Part shown: positions 9,024 to 17,128 of the stretch, piece by piece
Layout: the number at the start of each line of letters is the position of its first letter
How positions within the stretch are numbered: the stretch's first letter is position 1
Assembly (NCBI GenBank): GCA_027021385.1
Contig: JALUUL010000032.1
Location: 1-47,447, forward strand
Length of the DNA: 47,447 nt
Origin: Planctomycetota bacterium
GTDB lineage: Bacteria; Planctomycetota; UBA1135; GCA-002748355
Direction of reading: 5' to 3'
Notes under the pieces: generated by a model
The model's input: only the letters and a program-made list of their open reading frames with translations
Database searches by the model: none
Told to the model about the DNA's origin: nothing
Translations under genes and position numbers: made by a program

Positions 9024-10678
9024 ACATGGGGGGGCTTCCGCCGTTCCGGACCTTCGATCCCGAGGGTCCACGCCTCCTGCAGGATCTGCTCACGAGGGCG
9101 GCCGGCCGTTTCGGGGGGGACGAGGCCCTCGTCGACCGGGATCGGCGGCTCGGGTTCCGGGAGTGGGAGGCGGCCTCCAGGGGCGTCGCCCTGGCCCTCC
9201 GGAAGAGGGGCCTGAAGGCGGGCGACCGGGTGCTGATCCTCTGCGAGAGCCGATGGCGGACGGCCGCGGCCTTCTTCGGCGTCCTGTACGCGGGGGGCGT
9301 CGCCTGCGTCCTCCACCCGCAGACCCCACCCTCCAAGCTCGCCTTCCTCTGCGAGGACACGGAGGCCGCCTTCCTGATGACCGAGGAGGGGCTCCGGAGG
9401 ACCTGGGGGGAGGCCCTCTCCCCGCTCGCCCGCAGACCCGGGGTCTTCCGGGCCCGCCCGCCGGAGGGCGGCTCGTCTTCGGAGCCTGCCGGGGAGGAGG
9501 GCTTCCCCTGGCCCGAGCCCGCCGGGGAGGGGGAGGCGGTCGAGACTTCCGGAACCGGGGACGAGGATCTCGCCGCCCTGATCTACACCTCGGGCAGCAC
9601 CGGCCGCCCGAAGGGCGTCATGCTGAGCCACCGGGCGATGGTCTTCGCGGCGCGGAGCATCGCGCACTACCTCCGGCTCGAGCGAGGGGACCGAATCCTC
9701 GACTGTCTCCCTCTCGCCTTCGACTACGGGCTCTACCAGATCTTCTTCGCGGCTCTCACCGGCTGCGCGGTCGTCTTCGAGCGGAGCTTCGCGTTCCCGG
9801 CGGAGGTGCTGCAGACCCTCGAGCGGGAGTCGATCACGGTCTTCCCGGGGGTCCCGACGATCTTCGCGATGCTCGTTTCGATGCACCGCCGCAAGGCCCT
9901 GCGCCTTCCGGGAGTCCGGATCCTGACGAACACGGCGGCCATGCTCCCCCCCGAGCACCTCGATCCGTTGCGCGAGATCTTCCCGAATGCGCGGATCTTC
10001 AAGATGTACGGCCTGACCGAATGCAAGCGGACGACCTGGCTGGATCCCGACCTCCTGGACCGCAAGCCCTCCTCGATCGGGAAAGCGATCCCGGGCACGG
10101 AGGTCTTCCTCAGGGACGAGGAGGGGCGGCCCTGCCCGCCGGGAAAACCCGGCATCCTCCATGTGAGGGGCCCACATCTGATGAAGGGTTACTGGCGCCG
10201 GAAGGAGGAGACCGAGGCGATGCTCGTCCCCGGTCCCGAACCCGGAGAGACGGTGTTGCGGACCGGAGACTGGGTTCGCCGGGACGAGGAGGGGTTTCTC
10301 TACTTCCTTGGGCGCAGCGATGACATCGTCAAGACACGGGGGGAGAAGGTTAGTCCCCTCGAGGTCGAGAACGCGCTCCTCTCGATTCCCGGCGTGCGGG
10401 AAGCCGCGGTCCTCGGGATCCCCGACGACCTCCTCGGCGAGGCCCTGCGAGCCTTCGTCGTCCTCGAGGAGGGTGAAGAGATGTCCCCCCTCGAGATCCG
10501 CCGGGCCTGCCAGGGCCTCCTCGAACCCTTCATGGTTCCGAAAGAGGTGCACCTCCTCGAGGAGCTGCCGAAGACCGAGAACGGAAAGGTGAAGAAGTCC
10601 GCCCTACCCAGAGGTCCGATGCCGAGGGGTCTTCGTGGAGGGCGGGGAGGTCATCCTGCCGGGTGGGACGACCGGTGA
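9020..10678 (+). CDS. Acyl-CoA/acyl-ACP ligase (AMP-forming)
   Basis: 552 residues from ATG 9020, which follows AGGAGG by four bases and overlaps the upstream stop by four. It belongs to the ANL superfamily: P-loop YTSGSTGRPKGVMLSHR from residue 189, MYGLTECKRTTW for adenylate binding, LRTGDWVRRDEEGF, GRSDDIVKTRGEKVSP for the hinge, and the catalytic C-terminal lysine in ENGKVKKSAL. It adenylates a carboxylic acid and passes it to CoA or a phosphopantetheine arm. The acyl carrier gene 35 bases downstream is the likely acceptor. It resembles the acyl-CoA ligases associated with exosortase/polysaccharide loci; the substrate is unknown. Confidence 0.88.
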   Translation: MNMGGLPPFRTFDPEGPRLLQDLLTRAAGRFGGDEALVDRDRRLGFREWEAASRGVALALRKRGLKAGDRVLILCESRWRTAAAFFGVLYAGGVACVLHPQTPPSKLAFLCEDTEAAFLMTEEGLRRTWGEALSPLARRPGVFRARPPEGGSSSEPAGEEGFPWPEPAGEGEAVETSGTGDEDLAALIYTSGSTGRPKGVMLSHRAMVFAARSIAHYLRLERGDRILDCLPLAFDYGLYQIFFAALTGCAVVFERSFAFPAEVLQTLERESITVFPGVPTIFAMLVSMHRRKALRLPGVRILTNTAAMLPPEHLDPLREIFPNARIFKMYGLTECKRTTWLDPDLLDRKPSSIGKAIPGTEVFLRDEEGRPCPPGKPGILHVRGPHLMKGYWRRKEETEAMLVPGPEPGETVLRTGDWVRRDEEGFLYFLGRSDDIVKTRGEKVSPLEVENALLSIPGVREAAVLGIPDDLLGEALRAFVVLEEGEEMSPLEIRRACQGLLEPFMVPKEVHLLEELPKTENGKVKKSALPRGPMPRGLRGGRGGHPAGWDDR

Positions 10679-10684
10679 TATTCT
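10676..10684 (+). promoter_or_regulatory. Extended -10 promoter (TGATATTCT) before the acyl carrier gene
   Basis: TG-A-TATTCT matches an extended -10 element (TGnTATnnT). It overlaps the ligase stop codon and lies 29 bases before ATG 10714. It could give the carrier protein its own transcript. Confidence 0.4.
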
Positions 10685-10713
10685 TTCGAGAAACCCGCGA
10701 AGGCTTTTCATTC

Positions 10714-11001
10714 ATGGATCCATCCCGACTCTCCACGCTCCGCTCCGACCTCAGGTCCTATATCCGCGAGAACTTCCTGATAAGGGAAGGGGAACTTCCC
10801 GGAGACGAGGATTCCCTTCTGGACGGGGGGATCCTCGATTCGACCGGAGTCCTCGAGCTGATCACGCATCTCGAGGACAGCTACGGCATCGAGGTGCTCG
10901 ACGAGGAGATCGTCCCGGCGAACCTGGATTCGATCGCGGCGCTGGCCGCCTACCTAGAGCGGAAGGGAGTCGACGCGGGGGATTCCTCCTCCGGAGGATG
11001 A
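10714..11001 (+). CDS. Acyl carrier protein
   Basis: 95 residues, acidic and helical. The phosphopantetheine site is Ser43 in ILDSTGVLEL; the usual DSL is DST here. The following helix LITHLEDSYGIEVLDEEI is typical of stand-alone carrier proteins. It would hold an acyl or amino-acyl group loaded by the AMP ligase just upstream. ATG 10714 is supported by the end of the ligase gene and an AAGG about ten bases upstream; earlier in-frame starts would run back into the ligase. It is not the fatty-acid acpP by context, since no fab genes are adjacent. Confidence 0.85.
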   Translation: MDPSRLSTLRSDLRSYIRENFLIREGELPGDEDSLLDGGILDSTGVLELITHLEDSYGIEVLDEEIVPANLDSIAALAAYLERKGVDAGDSSSGG

Positions 11002-11056
11002 TCCGGCCCCCCGAACGCGGTCCGGTCCCCGCGTGGCGCCGGCCTCCATCCTCCGC

Positions 11057-11062
11057 TATCGT
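11057..11062 (+). promoter_or_regulatory. Possible -10 box TATCGT
   Basis: TATCGT lies 31 bases before the TTG start at 11093 in the gap after the acyl carrier gene. No convincing -35. It supports the shorter start of the pyrophosphorylase gene. Confidence 0.3.
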
Positions 11063-11092
11063 CCGCCCGCGATCCGAAGACCTGGAGGACGT

Positions 11093-12211
11093 TTGTACGG
11101 ATTGGAGCGAGTTCCGGCGGAGATCCGGGAGATCCTCGATCGATACGGCTTCGACGAGACCCGCTTCCTGAGGGAATGCGAGGCCGTCGCTTCGGGGAGG
11201 ATCTCGAAGGAGGCGAATCTCGTGCGGGGACGGCTGCAGCCCCCCGGCCCGAGGGCCTGGGTCGATCTCCCCGGACCCGAGGAGCCCGAGGCCCGGGAAT
11301 GGGCCGAACTCGGGCGAACGGCCCTCGCCGAGGGTAAGGTCGGCGCGATCATCCTGAACGGCGGGATGGCCACGCGTTTCGGCGGGGTCGTCAAGGGCGT
11401 CGTCGAGGCCCTTCCCGGGAGGTCCTTCCTGGATCTCAAGATCGCCGGCATCGCGGGAGCCGCGGCGGGGGCCGGAGGCAAGGTCCCGATCTACCTGATG
11501 AACAGTTTCGCGACCGAGGAGGCGACCCGCCTCCACGTGGCCGAACATCGGAACTTCGGGCTTTCCGAGGGCGACCTGCGCTTCTACACGCAAGGGATCT
11601 CCCTGCGCCTCCGGAAGAACGGGGAGATCCACTTCGACGAGGCGGGGATGCCCTCCTGCTACGGGCCGGGACACGGGGACTGCATCCCGTTCTTCCGCGC
11701 CTCGGGTCACCTCGAACGCTTCCTCGATGGGGGAGGGCGGATCCTCTTCCTTTCGAATGTCGACAACCTCGCCGCCAGGCTGGATCCGATCGTGATCGGA
11801 GCGCACCTCGCGAAGGGCGCCTCGCTGACCGCCGAACTTGCGCCGAAGTGGCCGGGCGACCAGGGCGGGGCCCCGGTGCTCGTCGACGGGGCCCTGTGGA
11901 TCGTCGAGGGGTTCCGATTCCCCCCGGATTTCGACCAGGATTCTGTGCCGGTCTTCAACACGAACACCTTCACGGTGGACGCGGAGGCCCTCGATCGGGA
12001 CTTCCCGCTGACTCCCTGCTATGTCGAGAAGAAGGTCGGAGGGGCGGAAGTCGTCCAGGTCGAGACCCTCGTCGGGGAGTTGACCCGTTTCCTGCCGACT
12101 TTCTATTTGAAGGTCCGCAGGACGGGGAAGTTGTCCCGCTTCTTCCCGATCAAGACCCCAGAGGATCTGCAGGACGGGCGGGAGGACCTCGCACTGATCT
12201 GCGCGGACTGA
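11093..12211 (+). CDS. UTP-glucose-1-phosphate / UDP-sugar pyrophosphorylase (UDPGP family)
   Basis: 372 residues. NGGMATRFGG is the nucleotide-binding loop of the eukaryote-like UDPGP family, followed by FLDLKI, YLMNSFATEEATRLH, HGDCIPFF, LFLSNVDNLAARLDP and the C-terminal LSRFFPIKTPEDLQ. It would make a UDP-hexose from UTP and a sugar 1-phosphate in the cytoplasm. TTG 11093 is chosen because GGAGG lies four bases before it; a GTG at 11033 would extend over a -10-like box. It follows the acyl carrier gene and may feed the same glycoconjugate pathway, or simply serve general UDP-glucose supply. It converges on the phosphatase gene. Confidence 0.82.
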   Translation: MYGLERVPAEIREILDRYGFDETRFLRECEAVASGRISKEANLVRGRLQPPGPRAWVDLPGPEEPEAREWAELGRTALAEGKVGAIILNGGMATRFGGVVKGVVEALPGRSFLDLKIAGIAGAAAGAGGKVPIYLMNSFATEEATRLHVAEHRNFGLSEGDLRFYTQGISLRLRKNGEIHFDEAGMPSCYGPGHGDCIPFFRASGHLERFLDGGGRILFLSNVDNLAARLDPIVIGAHLAKGASLTAELAPKWPGDQGGAPVLVDGALWIVEGFRFPPDFDQDSVPVFNTNTFTVDAEALDRDFPLTPCYVEKKVGGAEVVQVETLVGELTRFLPTFYLKVRRTGKLSRFFPIKTPEDLQDGREDLALICAD

Positions 12212-12227
12212 GGCGTGGCTGCCGGGA

Positions 12228-13925
12228 TCAAAGGAAGCGGATCGCGAGGACAGAGATGTCGTCGGTCTGCTCGGTCGTGCCCGTGAAGCGGACGAGTTCC
12301 TCGTAGAGCCGGTCGACGAAGCGCTTCGGATCCCGGTGCTCGCCCCTCCGAATCAGCTCCTTCAACCGCTCCTCCCCGAACATTGAAATCTTTCGGGCGT
12401 CCTGGGCCTCGGTCACCCCGTCGGTGTAAAGGACGAGGAAGTCGCCGGGGTCGGTCGGGGTCCGCGTCGTCTCGTAGGTCATGCCTTCGAACATCCCGAG
12501 CGGTGGGCCTGTGGCCTCCAGCTCGACGAAGCGGTCCTCTCCGGGCTTGTAGAGATAGATCGGATTGTGTCCCGCCGATGCGAAGACGAACGAGCGGTCC
12601 TCCGGATCGATTCGAAGCGTCGCGGCCGTCAGGAACATGCCCGTTCCCTCGATCTCTTCGCGGACGATGTGGTTCATCTCGGTCAGGAGGATCTCGGGTT
12701 CGAGCCAGAGGGCGTTGCTCCGGTAGCTGGCCCGGAAAGATGTCATCAGGAGGGCCGAGTTGACCCCGTGTCCGGACACGTCGGCGATGATCGCGAACAC
12801 GTCCCCCGATTCCCCGGACAGGAGATCGAGATAGTCGCCGCCGACCTGCTGCGACATCTGGGACCTCCAGGCGAAGGAAAGGTGTTCATTGGATGGAGGC
12901 TCCTTCGGGAGGAGCCTTTGCTGGACGACGGAGGCGATCTCGAGCTGCGTCGAGAGTTCCCTGCTGCGCAGAGCCCTCTTCTCGAGTTCCCGGCGATGGA
13001 TCACCGCGGCCCCGAGTTCGAAGAGGTGCTGGGAGACCGCGAGCTTCGCCTCGAAGTTCCGCTCCTTGTCGGCGACGTTGCAGAGGACGCAGAGGCCGAC
13101 CTCGACCCCGTGGTAGGTGAGGGGGGCCGAGACGATATTCCGCATCGGTTCGGGGATCTTCTCCGAATCGAGTCCGGGGAAGGTCCCGGCTCCGTCCCGC
13201 GCCAGGTAGACAGGTTTGGTCCCCCGGACCTTCGAGGGCCACCATTCGCCCTCCACGGTCACGATGCGCTCGAGGAGTTCGGCGGGCATGCCGACGGCCT
13301 GGTCGAGGAAGAGTTCCGATTTCGGATTCTCGACGTCTTCGAAGACATAGACGGCGCCGGCGACGGCCCCCAGGGACTGCATGCAGAGCTGCAGGAGGCG
13401 GGCCGCCATCGCCTCGGGGTCCTGTTCCTGGAAGAGGACGACCCCCTCCTCGAAGATCTTCAGGCTCGAACAGTAATGCTCGAGACTGCGCTGGGATTCC
13501 TCGTTCCGCAGGAGGTTGACCTTGGCGGTCGCGTAGTGCAGGAGGAGGACCTCGAGGAGCTTGGCCGTATCCTCGTTCGGAGGTGAGGTGAGTGCGAGGT
13601 GCCCGATCTCGTACTGGTCGAAGAGCAGGGGGAAAGTGACGCCTCCTTTCGGGGGCCAGGAACCCTCGGGAAGGAGGGCGCCGGGGGGAGGCGGCGCATC
13701 GGGCCCCCCGGAGGCCTCGATGTAGAATTCCCCCCCGTCCCGTTCGGTCGCCAAGGCGAAGGAGATCGGACCCAGCAGGTTGCCGAGTTCGTGGACGATC
13801 GTGCGTCGGAGTTCCCCCTCGTTCCGGGGGCGATGGAGATCGACCCAACCGGCGGCCTGCCGCAGGTAGCGGTGGGCGTCACTGTTTTGCCCTCCGCGAA
13901 GCTCCTTTTCGGCGGAGTGGGCCAT
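12228..13925 (-). CDS. GAF-like/SpoIIE PP2C-type serine/threonine phosphatase
   Basis: 565 residues. The last 220 or so carry a full PP2C (SpoIIE/RsbU) set: QQVGGDYLDLL, IADVSGHGVNSALLM, ASAGHNPIYLY, GPPLGMFEG, VLYTDGVTEAQDARK and TDDISVLAIRFL. The acidic metal ligands are present. The region from about 60 to 310 looks like one or two GAF-type sensor folds without a clear ligand motif, joined by a short coiled segment (RRELEKRALRSRELS). The family removes phosphate from anti-anti-sigma or similar proteins. ATG 13925 is chosen because the upstream HDOD gene ends seven bases before it. Partner STAS or kinase genes are not in the window. Confidence 0.87.
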   Translation of the reverse strand: MAHSAEKELRGGQNSDAHRYLRQAAGWVDLHRPRNEGELRRTIVHELGNLLGPISFALATERDGGEFYIEASGGPDAPPPPGALLPEGSWPPKGGVTFPLLFDQYEIGHLALTSPPNEDTAKLLEVLLLHYATAKVNLLRNEESQRSLEHYCSSLKIFEEGVVLFQEQDPEAMAARLLQLCMQSLGAVAGAVYVFEDVENPKSELFLDQAVGMPAELLERIVTVEGEWWPSKVRGTKPVYLARDGAGTFPGLDSEKIPEPMRNIVSAPLTYHGVEVGLCVLCNVADKERNFEAKLAVSQHLFELGAAVIHRRELEKRALRSRELSTQLEIASVVQQRLLPKEPPSNEHLSFAWRSQMSQQVGGDYLDLLSGESGDVFAIIADVSGHGVNSALLMTSFRASYRSNALWLEPEILLTEMNHIVREEIEGTGMFLTAATLRIDPEDRSFVFASAGHNPIYLYKPGEDRFVELEATGPPLGMFEGMTYETTRTPTDPGDFLVLYTDGVTEAQDARKISMFGEERLKELIRRGEHRDPKRFVDRLYEELVRFTGTTEQTDDISVLAIRFL

Positions 13926-13932
13926 CGAAGGA

Positions 13933-14823
13933 TCAGGCTCCGAGGTTTCCCAACGCGGCCACGGACTGCTCCATGGACTCGGCGAGTTCCGGGGCGAAAT
14001 CCTCCCAGGAGTTTTCATCCATTCCGAGGATCTCGAGGTCCCTCCTCCTCGTTTCCGGGTCCCAAGATTGGGGCTTTCGGAGTCCGAAGCCAAGCGCGTG
14101 GGAATAGGAGTCGGAGATCCGGACGAGGGCCGTGATCTCGGCGAATGCGGGGTGCGGTTCCCCTTCGTGATGGTGGAGGAGGACCTCACGGACCATCGGG
14201 CTCAGGTTCCATTTCTCGGCGATCAGGCTGCCAGCCTCCTGGTGGTCCATGCCGAGCAGGGCCCTCTCTTCCTCGATGATATCGGATTCCCCCCAGTCCA
14301 GAACTAAGCCTTCCTCGGCGAGGAAGGGGCCGAGAAGCATCTTGCCGATGTCGTGGAGAAGTCCCGCGACGAAGACCTCTTCCTGGTGGTCGGGATCCAT
14401 GCGGATCGCGACCGCCAGGGTCCGTGAGGCCGAGGCGACGGTGATCGAATGTGTCCAGAGACCCTTGGGCTCGTGCCCGTAGCACGAGAAGTTCCGTTCA
14501 AGGTAGTTGGATGTGCTCGCGGCCAGGACTAGGCTGCGGAGGCTCCGGAATCCGAGAACCATGACCGCGTCCTTGATCGAAGTCACCGGATTCGCAAGGC
14601 CGTAGAACGGGGAGTTCACGACCCGGAGCATCCGGGCCACGAGAGCCGCGTCGTTGCGGAGATGGTGTTCGAACTGCTCGAGTTCGGCGCCTTTGCTGTC
14701 GTTCAGGAGCTTGAGAATCTGGGTTACGACTTCAGGGAGGGAGGGAATTAGCTCGCTTCGCTGTTCGACCTCCCGCCGGATCCTGTCGTGCCTGGCCAGA
14801 TTGCTGAGCGGACTGGTTCCCAT
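13933..14823 (-). CDS. HDOD domain signalling protein
   Basis: 296 residues. The HDOD opening (LIPSLPEVVTQILKLLND) is followed by NDAALVARMLRVVNSPFYGL, SIKDAVMVLGFRSLRSLVLA and the HD segment AGLLHDIGKMLLGPF. HDOD proteins are HD-like output or scaffold modules in bacterial signalling and usually lack shown catalytic activity. It is transcribed just ahead of the SpoIIE phosphatase (seven-base gap), so the two likely work together. The start is uncertain: ATG 14823 gives a compact protein, and ATG 14892 would add 23 residues; neither has a strong Shine-Dalgarno. Confidence 0.82.
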   Translation of the reverse strand: MGTSPLSNLARHDRIRREVEQRSELIPSLPEVVTQILKLLNDSKGAELEQFEHHLRNDAALVARMLRVVNSPFYGLANPVTSIKDAVMVLGFRSLRSLVLAASTSNYLERNFSCYGHEPKGLWTHSITVASASRTLAVAIRMDPDHQEEVFVAGLLHDIGKMLLGPFLAEEGLVLDWGESDIIEEERALLGMDHQEAGSLIAEKWNLSPMVREVLLHHHEGEPHPAFAEITALVRISDSYSHALGFGLRKPQSWDPETRRRDLEILGMDENSWEDFAPELAESMEQSVAALGNLGA

Positions 14824-15067
14824 GGTCGTTGTCGTGATCCTGTGGATTGAAGGAAAAGAAAGAACCTTGGACAAAGCGAGATCGACCCCCATGACCACCC
14901 GGAATTCGATTTCCGGATGGACCTGAATGGCAAGGGAAATCCCTGGTCTCTGACGGATTCCTCTTTCGATTTTCGAATATCCCGAACTTGAGGAGTCCCC
15001 TCGGAGCTCGGGAATCCCGCATGGGACGGTTCTTGCGGGGACGGTCCTGGACGGCCAAGTTGGGGGT
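14824..15067. other. Intergenic region between divergent HDOD and recG genes
   Basis: About 240 bases, less GC-rich than its surroundings. It holds two small inverted repeats: CCGGAA-TTCGAT-TTCCGG (14899-14916) and TTCGA-TTT-TCGAA (14965-14977). These could be operator sites for either gene. No ORF with convincing content. Confidence 0.4.
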
Positions 15068-17089
15068 ATGGACGCGAAATGCGGGACCGGAGCCGCGGGG
15101 TTGCGGTTCCTTCCAGGCGTCGGCCCGTGGACCGAGGCCCGCCTGCGGGAGGCGGGGATCCCCGGGGGCCGGGAACTCCTTCTGCGGCTTCCGAGGTCTC
15201 TCAAGGTATTGCGGGCCCTGCCCTCGCCCGTGGAGGAGGCGCTTGGATCGGAGGTCTGCTGCCTCGGGAAGAGCTTGGGTGCGGTTCTCAGGCGCCTGCC
15301 GGGCCGGCGGAGCCTCGTGGTCGTTCGGATCGGAGCCCTTCTCCCCCGGCCCGAGGTTCCGGAGGCCCTGAGGGGAGGGAAGGGGGCCGCGCTCCTGGAA
15401 GCCGCCTTCTTCAACCAGCCCTGGATGCTCCAGTCCTGCCGTGAGGGAGCTAGGCTGCGGATCGCCGGAAGGCTCGAGCGGAAAGGGGAGGGCTTTGGGC
15501 TCGTCGGTCCCCGGCTCCTGGAAGAGGACCTCCCGGCCGCCGCGGACGGGACGGTCCTCCTTCCGGAATACGGCGGCCTTCCCGAGGGGGTCGGCGAGCG
15601 GAGGTTCCGCGGTTGGATCCGGGCCGCCCTCGATCGGGCCGGGGAATGGTTCCGAGAGGACCTGCCCCCCTCCTTCCTCGAGGAGCATCGGCTCCTTCCC
15701 CTCCCCGACGCCCTCCGCGTCCTGCATGGGGCCAGGGGCCGGGAGGGTCTGGAGGCCGCGAGAAGGCGGGTCGCGCTCCTGGAGGCCCTGGAGCTCTTGG
15801 CCGGGGTCCGCAGGAGACGGGCCCTCCTGAAGAGCCTGAAGGCCGCGCCCCTCGAGCCCGGCCCTGAGGGAATGCGCCGCGTCGAGGCCAGGCTCCCGCA
15901 CCGGCCTTCCGAGGAGCAGGCTGCGGCCATCGCGGAGATCCGCCGGGATCTCGCCCGCGATCGCCCGATGCTCCGCCTCCTCCAGGGCGAAGTCGGTTCG
16001 GGGAAGACCCTCGTCGCCTTCGACGCGGCCCTGACCTGTGCGGCCGCGGGCCGCAAGGCCGCGTTCCTGGCTCCGACGGCCCTCCTCGCCCTCCAACACG
16101 AGTCCAGGTTCCGGGAGGCCCTCGAGGGTTCGAGACTCCCGATCCTCGGTCTCCGGTCTGACGGGGACCGCGGCCGCCGGCGGGAGGTCCTCGAGAACCT
16201 GCGGAGGCCGGGGCCCGCGATCGTCGTCGGCACCCACGCCCTCTTCGAGGAAGGAGTCGATGTCCGGGATCTCGGTCTCCTGATCATCGACGAGCAGCAG
16301 CGCTTCGGGGTCCGCCAGCGCGCCCGGCTCTTCCGTTCCCAAGGGGGCCTGCACCCCCACGTCCTGATCATGACCGCGACCCCGATCCCCCGGACCTTGG
16401 CGGCGAGCCTCTTCGGGGACCTCCGCCTCTCGGAGATCCGCGAAGCTCCGGTCGCGCGACCGAGGGTCCGTACCCTCGTCCTGCCCGAGGACCGCTGGCC
16501 GAGGGTCCTCCGGGCGATCCGGGGCGAAGTCCGGCGGGGGGGGAAGGTCTTCCTCGTCTGCCCGAGGATCGGGGAAGGGGAGGAAGGCGTCCCGGACGCG
16601 ACCGCGACCTTCGCCGAGGTCGCGGCGGCCGTGCCTGCCGGCCTCGTCCACGGCCGCCTGCCGGAGGCCCGGAAGGAGGAGATCCTCGAGGATTTCGCCG
16701 CGGGAAGGATCGCCTGTCTCGTCGGGACGACCGTGCTCGAGGTCGGCCTCGACGTCCCGGACGCGACCTGGATCGTCGTGCGCCGGGCCGACCTCCTCGG
16801 GCTCTCGACCCTCCATCAGCTCCGGGGGAGGGTTGGGCGCGGGGGGCGCCGCGCGCTCTGTCTGCTGCTCGGGGGTTCCGGCCTCGACCGGATCCGGATC
16901 CTCGAACGATGCAGGGACGGGTTCCGGCTGGCGGAGGAGGATTTGCGGCTGCGGGGGGCCGGGGAACTCGCCGGAACCCGGCAGCACGGACACCGGGCCT
17001 TCCGGGCTCTCCGCCCCCTCAAGGACCTCGACCTCCTGCGGCTCGCGGCGAGGGAGGATCTCTTGCATCCGTTCACGGACGGCGGCTAA
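15068..17089 (+). CDS. recG: ATP-dependent DNA helicase RecG
   Basis: 673 residues. N-terminal wedge/OB region to about 280, then helicase domains: Walker A GEVGSGKT (307-314), Walker B DEQQRFG (408-414), TATPIPRTL, VFLVCPR, LVHGRL, GTTVLEVGLDVP and the arginine-finger region LRGRVGRGG. The C-terminal LRLRGAGELAGTRQHG is RecG-specific. RecG remodels stalled forks and branched DNA. The DExH-type position usually reads DEQH and is DEQQ here. The N-terminal part is somewhat short for the family. The next gene, fabD, begins 39 bases after the stop with its own -10-like box. Confidence 0.92.
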   Translation: MDAKCGTGAAGLRFLPGVGPWTEARLREAGIPGGRELLLRLPRSLKVLRALPSPVEEALGSEVCCLGKSLGAVLRRLPGRRSLVVVRIGALLPRPEVPEALRGGKGAALLEAAFFNQPWMLQSCREGARLRIAGRLERKGEGFGLVGPRLLEEDLPAAADGTVLLPEYGGLPEGVGERRFRGWIRAALDRAGEWFREDLPPSFLEEHRLLPLPDALRVLHGARGREGLEAARRRVALLEALELLAGVRRRRALLKSLKAAPLEPGPEGMRRVEARLPHRPSEEQAAAIAEIRRDLARDRPMLRLLQGEVGSGKTLVAFDAALTCAAAGRKAAFLAPTALLALQHESRFREALEGSRLPILGLRSDGDRGRRREVLENLRRPGPAIVVGTHALFEEGVDVRDLGLLIIDEQQRFGVRQRARLFRSQGGLHPHVLIMTATPIPRTLAASLFGDLRLSEIREAPVARPRVRTLVLPEDRWPRVLRAIRGEVRRGGKVFLVCPRIGEGEEGVPDATATFAEVAAAVPAGLVHGRLPEARKEEILEDFAAGRIACLVGTTVLEVGLDVPDATWIVVRRADLLGLSTLHQLRGRVGRGGRRALCLLLGGSGLDRIRILERCRDGFRLAEEDLRLRGAGELAGTRQHGHRAFRALRPLKDLDLLRLAAREDLLHPFTDGG

Positions 17090-17103
17090 CTGGGCCGGCC
17101 GAG

Positions 17104-17109
17104 TACGAT
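17104..17109 (+). promoter_or_regulatory. Possible -10 box TACGAT before fabD
   Basis: TACGAT lies between the recG stop and GTG 17129, 19 bases before the start. No clear -35 because the upstream sequence is recG coding. GGAGG at 17118 is the ribosome site. Confidence 0.35.
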
Positions 17110-17128
17110 CGAACCGCGGAGGTCCTTG

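Noticed and set aside
8242..10323. 693-residue plus frame across the AsnB-like and ligase genes
   Set aside because: It is out of frame with both recognised proteins and has a Ser/Arg/Pro/Gly shadow composition.
10663..10713. Longer start for the acyl carrier protein
   Set aside because: It would overlap the end of the ligase gene and add residues unlike any carrier protein.
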